Assembly: GCA_009809945.1 (NCBI GenBank)
Contig: WTPW01000185.1
Span: 138,548 to 202,547 of the forward strand
DNA from: Gigaspora margarita
Taxonomy: Eukaryota > Glomeromycota > Glomeromycetes > Diversisporales > Gigasporaceae
Direction: 5' to 3'
DNA: 64,000 nt
A program made the translations under genes and the position numbers. The notes under the pieces are model-generated. The model made no database searches. It was not told the DNA's origin and saw only the letters and a program-made list of their open reading frames with translations. Shown one piece after another: positions 23,591 through 35,401 of the stretch (positions are counted from its first letter, which is position 1; each line of letters starts with the position of its first letter).

Positions 23591-23854
23591 ATGAACCAAT
23601 CCACAATTCAAATTGCCGTTCAACCACGAAATAATAATGGTCAAATCCAAAGACCTCAGAATATCGGTGGTCAACAAAACGTTAATGGCCAATTTCAAAG
23701 ACTTCAGAACACTGATAATTTTATTGCTAATCAGCAACATGCTGACCTAGTTAACGGTTCAGATCCATTCACTAGAACACAAGATATAGAAAATGAAACA
23801 CAGCAGAACATTCAATTTCCAACGATGATATTTTTGGGGTCTCCCTTTCCATAA
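23591..23854 (+). CDS. Small Asn/Gln-rich protein, family copy 3 (87 aa)
   Basis: Begins MNQSTIQIAVQPRNNN. I chose the ATG at 23591 because it is aligned with the starts of copies 1 and 2; the ORF stays open upstream to 23486, but that extension is not shared. Same N/Q-rich composition and same central block as copy 2, ending LGSPFP. The last third of the ORF is repeated directly downstream (23900-23998). Function unknown. Confidence 0.45.
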   Translation: MNQSTIQIAVQPRNNNGQIQRPQNIGGQQNVNGQFQRLQNTDNFIANQQHADLVNGSDPFTRTQDIENETQQNIQFPTMIFLGSPFP

Positions 23855-23899
23855 CTATATTCTTGTATGATACATTTTCCCTTAATAGGCGTGTTTAGC

Positions 23900-23998
23900 G
23901 GTACAGATCCATTCACTAGAACACAAGATATAGAAAATGAAACACAGCAGAACATTCAATTTCCAACGATGTTAGTTTTGGGGTCTCCCTTTCCATAA
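23900..23998 (+). pseudogene. Tandem duplicate of the 3' third of N/Q ORF copy 3
   Basis: The segment from 'cagatccattcactagaaca' to the stop and on into 'cccttaattggcgtgtttag' is a second copy of 23758-23899, offset by about 142 bp. It lacks a start. This is a simple local tandem duplication. Confidence 0.75.
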
Positions 23999-24044
23999 CT
24001 ATATTCGTGTATGATATATTTTTCCCTTAATTGGCGTGTTTAGC

Positions 24045-24140
24045 CATTATTTTTTCTTATTTTTTTTTATTTTTTTATTTTATTTTTTTTATTTTTTTAT
24101 TTTTTTTTTATTTATTTTTTAATTTTTTTTTTTATTTTTT
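24045..24140. repeat. T-rich low-complexity tract
   Basis: Runs of T broken by single A (TTTTTTATTTTTTTAT). The same position is a shorter T tract in the other block copies. Confidence 0.8.
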
Positions 24141-24723
24141 AAACATTCACATTCTAAATATAATTACCTCTATGAAAATATTTCTACAGTAAATTACAAA
24201 TTTATTTGACATTTTCGACTTTTTTTTTTATGGTCTCATTCTAAGCACATAGATTAAGGAATATAGTGTAACTTTTGAACATTTTATTCGCTACAGCAGG
24301 CAAACGGGTCCATCCAAGTTAGAACTATAACCTTTTTCAAAGGTATTATATTAGAATATTTTTATAAAGAACAAAGTATTTCAACAATATTTTTAATCAA
24401 AAATAACAATAGAATACTATTTTAAAAAAAATACAATTTTTGCGCTTTAATTCGAGGGAGATAAATCTCGAGTGAAAATCCTTTCTGCTTAAGCACGATC
24501 ATGTATTGTCAGTGAAAACCAGATTATCGAAATTATTAACGTTAAGTATGTGCATTAACGGTTTATTTAAGTATCAGTAGCGTATGCCAAGTTCAATATG
24601 ATTTACTTTTCATTTGAGAGATTCTGTCACTTATTGAAGTAGATAATTTAGGATTAATTGTTTCAATTGCCTTAAGTTTATGCGTTTCTATTCATAGAAA
24701 CTGGGGTTTTGGGGTCTTGTACT

Positions 24724-24881
24724 TAGAGATGCGCCACGTACAGTATTATACGTACTGTACGTACTGTACACGAAACTTTTGTCGATCCTTTTATTGATCA
24801 ACCAATAAAACTTAAGAATTTGATCAACATAAAAAGTGTACACGAAAAAAAACGGGCTATCATATAAATGTCACATCTCTA
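24724..24881. mobile_element. hAT-like MITE, 158 bp, with exact TSD and known empty site
   Basis: TAGAGATGCG at the left and CACATCTCTA at the right, with CTTGTACT at 24716-24723 and 24882-24889. The paralogous site in block 1 (about 18896) has a single CTTGTACT and no insert, so this insertion came after the duplication. Confidence 0.85.
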
Positions 24882-25045
24882 CTTGTACTGCGCACTACGT
24901 ACGTACGTACATATGACATAGTATAAGTGGGCTACACAAGCTTATATTTTTTTATACTCTATCTATTTTAAGAATTAGAATCATCGAATGAGCATTGCAT
25001 AAATGTGCATTCGAATTATGGATCCTTGCTAAGCATGTACGTACG

Positions 25046-26770
25046 TACGTTGTGAAGGGCTCCCACCCCGTGTCTTTTTTTTTTTATTTGTTTACTTTAG
25101 ATTATTGTTTCATTTATTTATATCGTTACGATAGTATTAACCTTTCTATTTTGAGTTGAGTCATAGATAGATAGAATCGGCTTAGCCCCAAATAGAGTGG
25201 GAGAATGCCGCAAAAATCCAGTACGATTTCCGGTTTTTGTACCTGGCGACTGCTGTGAATGGGGGATTGACCCTACGTCTAAATGTCACCACGATACACT
25301 ACTAGCGCTAAATAAAATCAACTCTATCAAACCCTAATAACGGTAAGGCGACGATTGAGGCGTGGATAGACTTGGCCCGAGGAACTAGGGTCGAATCAGG
25401 GACGATGATATGTAGTGATTCACAAAATATCACAAAAATCACAAAATTATGTGAAAATCACAAAATTTGTGTAGTTCTGCCACAAAATTTCACAAAATTC
25501 GATAAATTGGCTTGTTTGTACATAATTTCACGGAAGATCCCCAAAATTCCTGTTTGGAATGCATCGGAATCCAGGTCAGTAAGGCCAGAAATTATCAATT
25601 TTGCCACGGACCACTAAAAAATTTTACTAATAAAATTGCAGCCGTTCATTAAGTGAAAAGTGCCCAGCTGATAATTTGCTATAGAATCTACTAACTAGTG
25701 AGCTAAATACCGACCTAAATCCGACCAGGAATTTTTGGGATTGCCCTTAGCTTTTCTTTATATAGTACTCTTTTAGATATGATTGTCAAAATTTATCTAA
25801 AGAATCTCTCAAACAATTATCTATGATGTATTTTAACTGAGATTGAATTATTATAGAAATTTTTTCTATAGAGCTTTGGGGCTTTTATATATTTTATATA
25901 GCAATAGTTTTTTTTCATACTTTTATATAGAACTTCTTACGGTACAAATAAAAAATATTTTATCCGTCGCCGCAAAATTTTATAAAATTCAATTAACTCT
26001 CAAAATCGCTTTAAATTGATCAGCAACAAATCACAAAATTTACTTTATATTGCCACAAAATTGCACAAAATCGTTCCAAATTGATCACAAAAATCACAAA
26101 ATTTACCTTATCCCACCACAAAAAATCATCGTCCCTGGGTCGAATAGAATTATAAATTACGTCACGAGACTCTATTATGAGGTCACGGGATTTGGACTAC
26201 TAATTCTATGCGAATTATCGGTAAATAATATTGAACTCTAATTTAGTTATCCTTTATTTAGAGGTGAACTCGAGGCTCTTATATACTTTTTAATTACAGA
26301 CTAAAAACCAATTAAAAAGAATATTTCTATGCTTTCAATCCGTTACATCTTTCAAATCTTTTGACTCTTTTGAATCTTTTGATAATACTATTTACTAAAA
26401 ATAGAAATATCCATATATATAAAAATAGAAAATAAAAATCGAAATTGAGCACAGCCCACGTTGATCAGTGCTACGCCGAATTTTCTCGTCACGCTATATA
26501 CACATACAAGTTTTTGTACCTTGCATTTTCTGCCATTGTTTGTTTATTCCCTTTTTCGCTCAAACAATGTACACATTCCGGTTCTTGTACATTGGCATAT
26601 CCAGTTCATGTACTTTGGCATATCCAGTTCTTGTGCATAGTTCGCCTCAAGAAACAATGTACAACTTCCGGATTTCAAGTCTAGGATAACTATATACACA
26701 AATTAGTATAAGCTGTATATTTTATTAAGTGGGAAAGGTATATAAGACCCACATTTTCGCGACGATAAAA
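25046..26770. repeat. Dispersed repeat R2, copy 1 (interrupted by a hAT-like element)
   Basis: 25046-25250 starts 'gtgaagggctcccacc' and about 26480-26760 holds 'aacaatgtacaacttccgg'. Together they are collinear with 29550-30000. The interruption at 25397-26137 explains most of the extra length. Overlapping ORFs of 60-80 codons in it are not conserved in frame and were not called. Confidence 0.5.
25397..26137. mobile_element. hAT-like MITE, family CAGGGACGATGAT (741 bp)
   Basis: CAGGGACGATGAT at the left and ATCATCGTCCCTG at the right, with an exact 8-bp duplication GGTCGAAT at 25389-25396 and 26138-26145. The inside has many 'cacaaaat' repeats. No transposase ORF. A further diverged member may begin at 26973 (CAGGGACGGCGATTTG). 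Confidence 0.85.
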
Positions 26771-27325
26771 TGATATCTCATGAATTTAAACAACTCAGAT
26801 AAAGTTTGGCTTAGTTGAGTCTTAACCTTTGAAATCAGATTAAAATTGTTAGCTCCAGCATCCCCAATATAACCTCTGAGTTAATATTTAGCGTTATAAA
26901 TCGATAATCCCCCAATAAATCAAATTCATATCAGCATAAATCCTGTGATCACATGACAGCATTATGAGTCTTAACCAGGGACGGCGATTTGTATCGATCA
27001 TATATAAAACGATAATTTTAGGCCAAATTATGGGGAAATCAATATTTTCGCAAATTTTAATGCAGTGTAACAATATGCACTTGGGCAAAATTAAAGTATA
27101 AATTCGGGCCGGGCAATATAAATTTGCTAACTTGAAACGTTGATAAGCTTCAGTAAAATAGACAATCAAAAACACGTCAGAAGACGAAAGAAATTTTAGT
27201 TACTGATCACGTTTATCACGTTATCTGTAACTGTTGTACAAAATTTTGCATTCTGATTGGCCAATCATGAGTATATCGATATAAATCGATATTTTGGCAA
27301 AATCAAATCGATATTCTTCACCGTC

Positions 27326-27689
27326 CTCACCCACAAAAAATTTTCCGGTAACGTGACTTATTGTGGCGCCAACCAATTGAATTTCAGGATCAGGTGTAAT
27401 GTAAAAATCGGCTTTTTAAAAATTTTCATCAAAAATCACTAATAACTCTAAAGTTTGTCTAAGAAATCGTCTTCTGCGCATTAACAAAAAAAATTCCTTG
27501 CAAAATTTTGGTATAAGCAGTGCTCTAACCAAGTGACTAACCAAACCCTAATACTCAATTTTTTACTTTAATTCTTTCGTTTATTCGTTTGTTTTGATTG
27601 TTTTGATTTTTACGTTACACCTGATCTCAAAATATGATTGGTTTGTGCCACAAAAAATTCATATGACCAGAAAATTTTTTGTGGGTGAG
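27326..27689. mobile_element. TIR element CTCACCCACAAAAAATTTTC (364 bp)
   Basis: The left end CTCACCCACAAAAAATTTTC is matched by AAAATTTTTTGTGGGTGAG at the right. Further in, 'gatcaggtgtaatgt' faces 'acgttacacctgatc'. An internal segment with 'ctaatactca' and 'ggtgtaatgt' is shared loosely with about 6196-6370, 38120-38260 and 58680-58860. No TSD assigned. Confidence 0.6.
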
Positions 27690-27844
27690 CTACTACCATC
27701 AAGAGTCTTAATGATCAATTCAAATACCAACATATTATAGCTAAAAAGAAACCAAGGCATTAGTATTGAACTAAATACTAAAAACAGGGAGAATAGAAGA
27801 ATAACTTATATTTGTCTCAAATTTGGCCACAGCAAAACCCGTTC

Positions 27845-28565
27845 TAACCTGTCACAAAATCCCAACCTGGGTCACCCACAGGTGGGTCACCTGGGTGACC
27901 CAGGCAAACACTAAGTAATAAAAAAAATTCTGCTATGGGTTACTTGCAGATGGGTCACCCAGGTGAATACTAGGTAATAAAAAAAATTTTGCTACGGGTC
28001 ACCCATGAGTGGGCAGTCTAATTCTAAAAAAAAAAAAAAAAAAAAATTCAAAAATAAGTAGGTTAAAAAAAAAAGGAAAAACAAATTAAAAAAAATTGGC
28101 TTAAAAAAAAAAACCCCCACCATTTTATACTATTTTAACTTCTCTCTTTCTTTCTTTCTCTCTCCCTTTCTTTTTTTTCCTCTCTTTCTCTCTCCCTCTC
28201 TTTTTCTTTCTCTCTCTCTCTTTCTTTCTCTCTTCAATTTGTTTGATTGACTTATTTAATTCATAGATTATTACAGGGTATTGATTTGGCAGGATCAGTT
28301 TGGGGAGTTATTCATTGGCAAGTAATATAAGGTATACAAGTAAAACTAGAAACAATGAATACATAGCTGAAATAAGTAATATGAAACAAAACATTACCTA
28401 TTATAATCAACCCATATGGGTTACCTATATGGGTGACCCACAGGTTGACCCAAGGGTAATCCGCAAGTTGACCTACAGGTGACCTGTAGGTTGACCACCC
28501 AGGTGGGCCATATCAACCTGGGTCATTCACCCACTTGTAAGTGATCCAGGTGATACTTATTCAGG
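27845..28565. repeat. GGGTGACCCA-rich palindromic region with poly-A and polypyrimidine tracts
   Basis: Many inverted copies of 'gggtcacc/ggtgaccc' at 27845-28015 and 28410-28560 flank a poly-A stretch (28026-28110) and a CT tract (28138-28245). It looks like one element with repeat-rich ends. No gene. Confidence 0.55.
28138..28245. repeat. Polypyrimidine (CTTT/TCTC) tract
   Basis: About 100 bases of almost pure C/T on the plus strand; a candidate for triplex or slippage-prone DNA. Confidence 0.9.
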
Positions 28566-28645
28566 TCAGGACACTATTCAAGACACTACTCAAGACATGT
28601 ATCAATCTTCTATGCCTCTTTTAGCTTGCCAGTTTGAGGATCTAG

Positions 28646-29334
28646 GAGTAGGAGTCTTAGTGGGTCGGGTTGGATCGGGTTTGGGGCTGATCCAGGTCAG
28701 ACCCACTTGGGTCAAAACCTGACCCAGGTCTGACCCACCTCATGTCAAACCTAACCTGGATCTGACCCACCTCATGTCAAACCTGACCCGGCTCTGACCC
28801 AACCCAACCCAACCCGGGTTGAACCTAAGTCAATAATAGTTGCTACATAGTAAAGTCTAAATTTTACTATGTAAATCGATAAAATCCGATTAATTAAACT
28901 TGTTTGAAAGATCAAAATGCATATACCTTGATATTTTTATCCAAATCAGAGAAATTTTTATTATTTGACTTTTAATTTTTACGTTCAACAAAAAATTAGA
29001 ATCTTTTTAAAAAATATGTTCAACGAACGTAAAACTTAAAAGTTAAATAATAAAAATTTCTTCAATTTGGATAAAAAATTTTAGAGTATATGTATTTTGC
29101 TCTTTTAAACAAGTTTACTTAAGCACATTTTATCGATTTAGATAGTAAAATTTGGACTTTACTAAGTAGTGACTACTTGCGATCATTAAAAATAATCTGA
29201 TCCGGGTCTGACCTGACCCGGGTCTGACCCAACCCGGGTTTGAACTGCCCAACCCAACCTGGGTTGGTTTGGGTCAGACCCGACCCAACCCAACCTGGGT
29301 TGGTTTGGGTCAGACCCGACCCAGCTAAGACCCC
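28646..29334. mobile_element. GGGTCAGACCC-rich TIR element with a nested hairpin MITE
   Basis: Left 'gtcttagtgggtcgggttgg' faces the complement of 'gggtcagacccgacccagct' plus 'aagac' at the right; dense 'ctgacccaacc' repeats lie next to both ends. 'atct' on both sides may be a short TSD. The middle is replaced by the hairpin element 28837-29190. Confidence 0.6.
28837..29190. mobile_element. Hairpin MITE, family TAGTTGCTACATAGTAAAGT, copy 1
   Basis: Long inverted arms from 'atagttgctacatagtaaag' to the complement of 'ctttactaagtagtgactac', folding through 'gtaaatcgat' and 'ttatttgactttt'. The same family occurs twice at 54.4-55.3 kb, one copy inside the other. Confidence 0.75.
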
Positions 29335-29549
29335 TATCTAGAAGTCTTGGACGATAGTTAGAAATGATTACAATTAGCTATGATTATATTGCTTTTAAGT
29401 GTATTTGCTTCTGTATTTGCTTTAGAATTTGATTATATAATATTGACATAAACCAATAAGGCAATATTTGTGTTATTTTAATCTGTTTTGTATATATGTA
29501 TGTATCTCTATATTTAGTATACTATAAAAGATCATATCAATATTTGGTG

Positions 29550-30000
29550 TGAAGGGTTCCCACCTCACTGTTTTTTTATTTGTTTATTTGTCTTTTTATT
29601 TATTTATTTCATTACTATAGTATTGGCCTTTCTATTTAGTAGAGTCGATATAGCTCCAAATATGATAAAAAGATGCTGCAGAATTTATGTACAAATGCTG
29701 ATTTTTGTATATTGCAACTGCACGCAATATATACATATACCAGTTTTTGTCTATTGTAATTTAGGTTATAATTTGTTTTCTTTTTTCTATCAAACAATAT
29801 ACATATTCCAGTTTTTGTACATTGTGATTTCTAGTTTTTGTAAATTTGTTTCATATTCATAAGAACAATGTACAATTTTCAGATTTCAAACATAGAATAG
29901 TAAAAGATTGCAATATAGTACAAATAGCAAAAGATGTATATATTTACTAAGTAAGAAAAAAGTATATCAGAACCACTTTTTTGTATCAATAAAAATACAA
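29550..30000. repeat. Dispersed repeat R2, copy 2
   Basis: 'gtgaagggttcccacctcac' through 'ccagtttttgtacattg' and 'acaatgtacaattttcagat' to about 30000; collinear with the split copy at 25046-26770. No gene. Confidence 0.55.
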
Positions 30001-30239
30001 CTCACTTAGAGTTTGAAATCAAAACAACTCAGAGTTTATATCTCAGGGTTGGAATAAGTTTGCTTGAAGTTAATTTTTTAGTTAACATCATCCCTCCTTT
30101 TTCCCCTTTGTTGTCTACTGGTAAAATGAACATATAAAAAAAATTAAAAATAATAAAAATACTGTATAACTATGAAATAACATGATGAGGTGTGGTTTCG
30201 AATTTTAGCCTAAATTAAGTTTAATTCATACTAAAATTC

Positions 30240-30357
30240 AAAATAAAAAAAATAATTTAAAATAAAAAAATAATTTAAAATAAAAAAATAATTTAAAATA
30301 GAAAATAATATAAGTAAAAAAATAATTTAAAATAAAAAATTATTTAAAATAAAAAAA
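30240..30357. repeat. AAAATAATTTA minisatellite, left of the TIR element
   Basis: Tandem units of about 17 bp (AAAATAAAAAAATAATTTA). The array continues beyond the 30358-36748 element (36749-36850 and 37348-37722), so that element inserted into the array. Confidence 0.85.
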
Positions 30358-30392
30358 AGGGTATTGCTATTCGCACCATGGTTTTTGCTATT

Positions 30393-30397
30393 CGCAC
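30393..30397. repeat. 5-bp target site duplication (left) of the Ty3/Gypsy element
   Basis: CGCAC immediately before the left LTR and again at 35884-35888 after the right LTR, as expected for Ty3/Gypsy integration. Confidence 0.85.
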
Positions 30398-30878
30398 TAT
30401 AATAGTATGAGTAGTACAGAGATAAAAGCCACGAAGCATGATCATGTAATGACCAAGATGTCACAAGGGAGTGGATCAGAACAGCTATCAGAAGTTCAGT
30501 CAAATTCGAACTCTCGCGATAGAAATGCATCGTAACATGATATAGTATTAGTCATATTAGGTAATGCAGTATTATGCGATAAAACAGTACAAGTATATAG
30601 CCATAAATCATGTGAAGAGAAATATATAGTAATCGTTAAGTAATTATGTAGTCATAATTATTAGACATATATAAAGTAAGATCATACGAATTAGAGAGAA
30701 CAATCTTTTTGCACATCGCTTAACCCAAAATTCATATTCTTGTAAACTTTAAGCATTTTTATCAATAAATAAAGAACTTCGCTTGCATAATTAATCCGAT
30801 ATTCTGTGCTAGTGTGTATCGTTAGTCGATACTCTACTGACATATCAGAATGGCCCTATTGTAATGAAGATCGTTACA
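30398..30878 (+). repeat. Left LTR (481 bp)
   Basis: Runs to GATCGTTACA. Aligns over its whole length with 35402-35883. The inner ends of the two LTRs keep the usual TG...CA termini. Confidence 0.92.
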
Positions 30879-30880
30879 TT

Positions 30881-30898
30881 TGGTAGCAGCGGGAAACT
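30881..30898 (+). promoter_or_regulatory. Putative primer-binding site
   Basis: TGGTAGCAGCGGG begins two bases after the left LTR. TGGTAGCAG is complementary to a tRNA 3' end of the CTGCTACCA type, as in some initiator-methionine tRNAs. The match is short, so the tRNA identity is tentative. Confidence 0.55.
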
Positions 30899-33800
30899 TT
30901 AACATTACATCGGTGTTCTCCTATGAACACCATAGGAACTCATTATAAATGAGCCAAAATAATACAAACCAAGGGAACAAGGACCGCCAGATGTGCTAGT
31001 AAACTTCTCTCAACTTTTCCGACAGTTTTTAGTTAATCAAGACCATATAAACCAAAGATTGGCCGGTTTAGCAGAGAAAAAAGCAGCAAATAATGCCACA
31101 AGAGCCAATCAACCTGTGCTTACAGACCCTAATAGGGATGTAGAACCGTCGAAAGGTCTTACGGTTCAACTGCCAACCTTCCGCGGTAGAGACAGAGAAA
31201 ATGTCGTAACTTGGTTAATACAAGTGGAACTCCTCTTCAAAGCTAAGAAAATTGAAGGGGAAGAAAGATTATTATATGTAATCACGGGACTGAAAGACAC
31301 AGCATTACAATGTATCTAAACCAAATGCAAAAACAACAGGAAGAAAGATCGTTTGATGACTGGGCATCGTTTGAAACATCGATTAAAGCAGCTTTCCAAC
31401 CGCCTAATTACCAGCAACTTCTACGCCATAACCTAAGGGATATTAAGCAAGTGTCATCAGTACAAGAATATGCATCAAGATTCAGAAACGTGTTAGGACA
31501 AGTAGAGAAATGTACGAAGCCAATAAGGTTACATATTTTATAGAAGGGTTAAAAGCGGCTACAAAAGCCGAAGTGAGCTACCATGCACCTGAAACCCTAG
31601 ATGAAGCTATCCGATACACAACGAGTTATGATACTCAATGTATAGCATGACTAAAATAGGTAAAAGTCGTACCTTCAGTTACAGTTCAACAGATCACAGA
31701 AATGTCAAAGCTAATAACGATTATAGTGAGCATGACTTCACTTTAACCGAATTGGATAGGATTGAAAATAAGGGTAAAGCGAAGGTAGAACCTATAAGAT
31801 ATAATAAAGAAAGATCGTTAACGAATGAACAAAAACAAAACTACAAGAAACATGGACAATGTTTTGTCTGTGGTAAAAAAGGGTATTTGGCACGTGACTG
31901 TCGAAATAAAGAACAGAAAAGTAATGAGATTAATCAAGCTGAAAGAATAAAATCAAACTCTAACAAAGAAATTAATAACACCATTGGGTCGTATTGGGAA
32001 AGTCTACTTAAAGTAGAAGGAAAAGTGCAGGGCTGAAAAGCGTTAATATTGATAGACTCCGGCATATCTAAAGACTTTATAAATGAAGAATTTGTAAAAA
32101 GTATAAAAGAAGTAATAACGAATAAAGCAGAACCCACAACTATCGAATTAGCTGATGGATCACAATGCAATTCAAAAGGAAATGTAGTCAATATTTCATT
32201 AGAAATGCAAGGTTATAAAGGGTGAAGAAAAAGTGTCAAAGTCCTACCATTGCAAAAATATGACTTAATCCTGGGTAAACCATGGTTGTATGATAGTAAT
32301 CCTTACATAAATTGGAAAATAATTTCATTAAAATTAGGAAAGGACGACATATTTTCGAAATCAAGGCAAACGTAAACACAAGAAGTAACGAATGTCAGTC
32401 AATATTAGTGACAAGACAGCAATTCACGCGAGAAGCGAAACATAACGTGGAATTGTTCACACTAGTAGTAGCAAGCGATCCGCTAGAGAAGAAGGACGAC
32501 TTAACAACGCTAGTACCTAAATTTTTAAAAAGTCTAGTAACATAATATCAAGACTTATTCCCAGAAGAATTACCTAATGAGCTTCTGCCTAGAAGAAATG
32601 TTGATTATGAAATTCCAATAGAAGATAACAGACAACCGCCATACGGACCAACATATCGGTTGTTGAAACCAGAGTTAAAAGAATTAAAAGACCAAATTGA
32701 AAAGTTCTTACAAAGAGGTATCATTAGACCAAGCGCGTCACCATATGGTGCACCTGTATTGTTCGTTGCAAAGAAAGATAGCTCTTTAAGAATGTGTGTC
32801 GATTACTGAGCATTAAACAAAATTACAATAAAGAATAGATACCCATTACTGCGTATCGACGAGTTGATAGACCAGTTGCACAGAGCTAAGTACTTTACTA
32901 AAATTGACTTATATTCTGGATATCACCAAATTCGAGTCAAAGAAGAAGAAATTCAAAAAACTGCTTTTCGCACGAGATACGGGCACTTCAAATTTTTGGT
33001 TATGCCGTTTGGCCTAACAAATGCTCCCGCATCGTTTATGAGACTAATGAATGATATATTTTGGGACCTACTAGACAAAAGCGTTATAGTATATTTGGAT
33101 GATATACTAATATATAGTAAGACAGAAGAACAACATCAAAATCACGTAAGACAAGTATTCGAGATATTGCAGAAACATAAGTTGTTCAGGAAACTGGCTA
33201 AGTGTGACTGGGGAAAGCAAGAGTTTGAATACCTAGGGCACATAATATCAGACCAAGGTATAAAAGTTGACCCAAAAAAGACAAAAGTGATAAAAGAATA
33301 ACCAACTCTTACTAATGTAAATGAAGTAAGGTCGTTCTTAGGACTTGCAAGCTACTACCGGAAATTCGTTGCAAATTTCTCTAAGATAGCAGCTCCTCTA
33401 ACAAAACTTTTAAGGAAAGAGCAAGAATTTGAATGGAAAGAAATGCAAAGTAATGCATTTACGGAACTTAAAGAAGTGTTAACTTCACCACCCGTACTAA
33501 CAATACCAGATCCAGAGAAATTATTTGTCGTAACGACAGACGCATCTGATATCTCAAGATCAGGGTAGGTGAACAACCAATAGCATTCGAATCAAGAAAG
33601 TTAACACCAGCTGAGTTAAACTACCCTATACATGAAAAAGAGTTGTTAGCCATTATACATGCATTAAAAATTTGGCACATATACTTGGAAGGCCAATCAT
33701 TTTGTGTAGTAACTGACCACGCATCATTAGAATACTTACAAACACAAGTGAAATTGTCACGAAGACAAACAAGGTGGTTAAAGACCTTGCAAGCATATAA

Positions 33801-35390
33801 TTTTACAATCAAGTATCATTCGGGGAAAACAAACATAGTGGTAGATACATTGTCACAGAAACCTGAAGCAAATATCTTGGTATCAGTAAACCTTAAAAAA
33901 GAGCTATACAAATGAATTAAAGAAGAATATAAAACTAATACTCATTTAGCTTGAATAATCAAAGCACTTGGCAATCCAGACGCTCTAGAAGCTAAACAAT
34001 TAGGGAAATCGAAAACTGATACGAGCTACACCAAGGATTGTTATTCTTGATAGAAAACCCGGATGTACCGTGATTGTGTCTAGTAAATAAATCAGATGTC
34101 AAGGTAACATTATTAAAGGAACATCATGATGCTAATGGACACTTTGGTTTTGATAAAACCTATGAAGCACTAAGCAGAACTTACTATTGGAAAGGAATGA
34201 GCAAGGATGTGAAGAAGTATATACAATCTTGCGATAGTTGCCAACAAAATAAAGGCTCTATGCAGGTTCCTGCAGGTCTACTACAACTATTGGAGATACC
34301 AACGCAGCCCTGGGAAATGATATCAATGGATTTTATCACTCACCTACCACCTACAAAAAGAGGAAATGACGCGATATTAGTAGTGGTAGATAAATTGAGT
34401 AAAAGGGCCAGATTTCTACCTACAAGGACAACTGCTACGGCTGTGGAAATTGCACAGATATTTTTTCAGGAAATTTTTAAGCACCACAGCTTACCAAAGA
34501 ATATTGTCTCAGATCGAGACCCAAAATTTACAAGTAGATCTTGGAAAGAAATTTTTAAGTTATTGGAAACTGACTTAAAAATGTCGACGGCATCACACCC
34601 ACAAACAGACAGCCAGACTGAAAGAACCAACAGAATACTGGAGGAAGTGTTGTGGGCATATGTCAATTATAAACAAGACAATTGGGAGCAAATTCTCACT
34701 ACAGCTGAATTCGCTTACAATAACACCCAACAAGCGTCAACCGGCTTTACGCTGTTTTAACTAGATAATGGATGCCACCCCGCTACACCTAGCAGTATGG
34801 TAGTTGGAAATATAAGACCNTCGAAAGTGAAAGCCGCAGAAGAATTGATGCAACATTGTTTGACTATACTGCAGATAGCAAAAGATCATTTAGTTAACGC
34901 ACAGGAAAGACAAATGACTTATGCAAATAATAAAAGATGATTTGTTGAGTACTCCATAGGAGAAATGGTAATGCTAAATACCACAAATATTATAACCTCT
35001 GAAGACTCTAAATGAAAGTCAAGAAAGCTTACAGCTAAGTTCATTGGACCCTTCGAAATCAGTAAAATAATAGCACCTACCGTCTACCAGTTAAACCTGC
35101 CAATGACTATGAAAATTCATCCTGTTTTCCACATGTCCCTACTAAAAAAATACCAAAGAAACGAATTCGAAGGCTGACACGTACCACCATCCCCACGTGT
35201 AATAATTGATTCAGTGATCGAAAAAGAATACGAGGTTGAAACGATCCTGGATAAAAGAAAGTACTACCGACAGGTCCAATATCTTGTAAAGTGGAAAGGG
35301 TACCCCTTACACGATGCAACATGGGAACCACTAGTAAATCTCAAAAATTGCAAGGAAGCGCTTAGTGATTTTGAAAATAAGGCTGTGTGA

Positions 35391-35401
35391 TTAAGTGGGG
35401 G
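35391..35401 (+). promoter_or_regulatory. Polypurine tract
   Basis: TTAAGTGGGGG immediately precedes the right LTR, the place where plus-strand synthesis is primed in this family. Confidence 0.7.

Larger units (their letters stand above)
20060..25045. repeat. Segmental duplication block 2
   Basis: About 5 kb collinear with block 1 (2.2-19.06 kb) once the block 1 insertions are set aside: 3' flank (20060-20830), spacer with MITE (20862-21026), 21040-21235, 5' flank (21420-23590), ORF copy 3, then 3' flank again. It holds its own later insertions at 22792-22988 and 24724-24881, absent from the paralogous sites in block 1. Confidence 0.65.

Noticed and set aside
26445-26689. Two overlapping ORFs of 73 and 79 codons
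   Set aside because: They lie in dispersed repeat R2; the corresponding copy at 29623-29862 does not keep the same protein.
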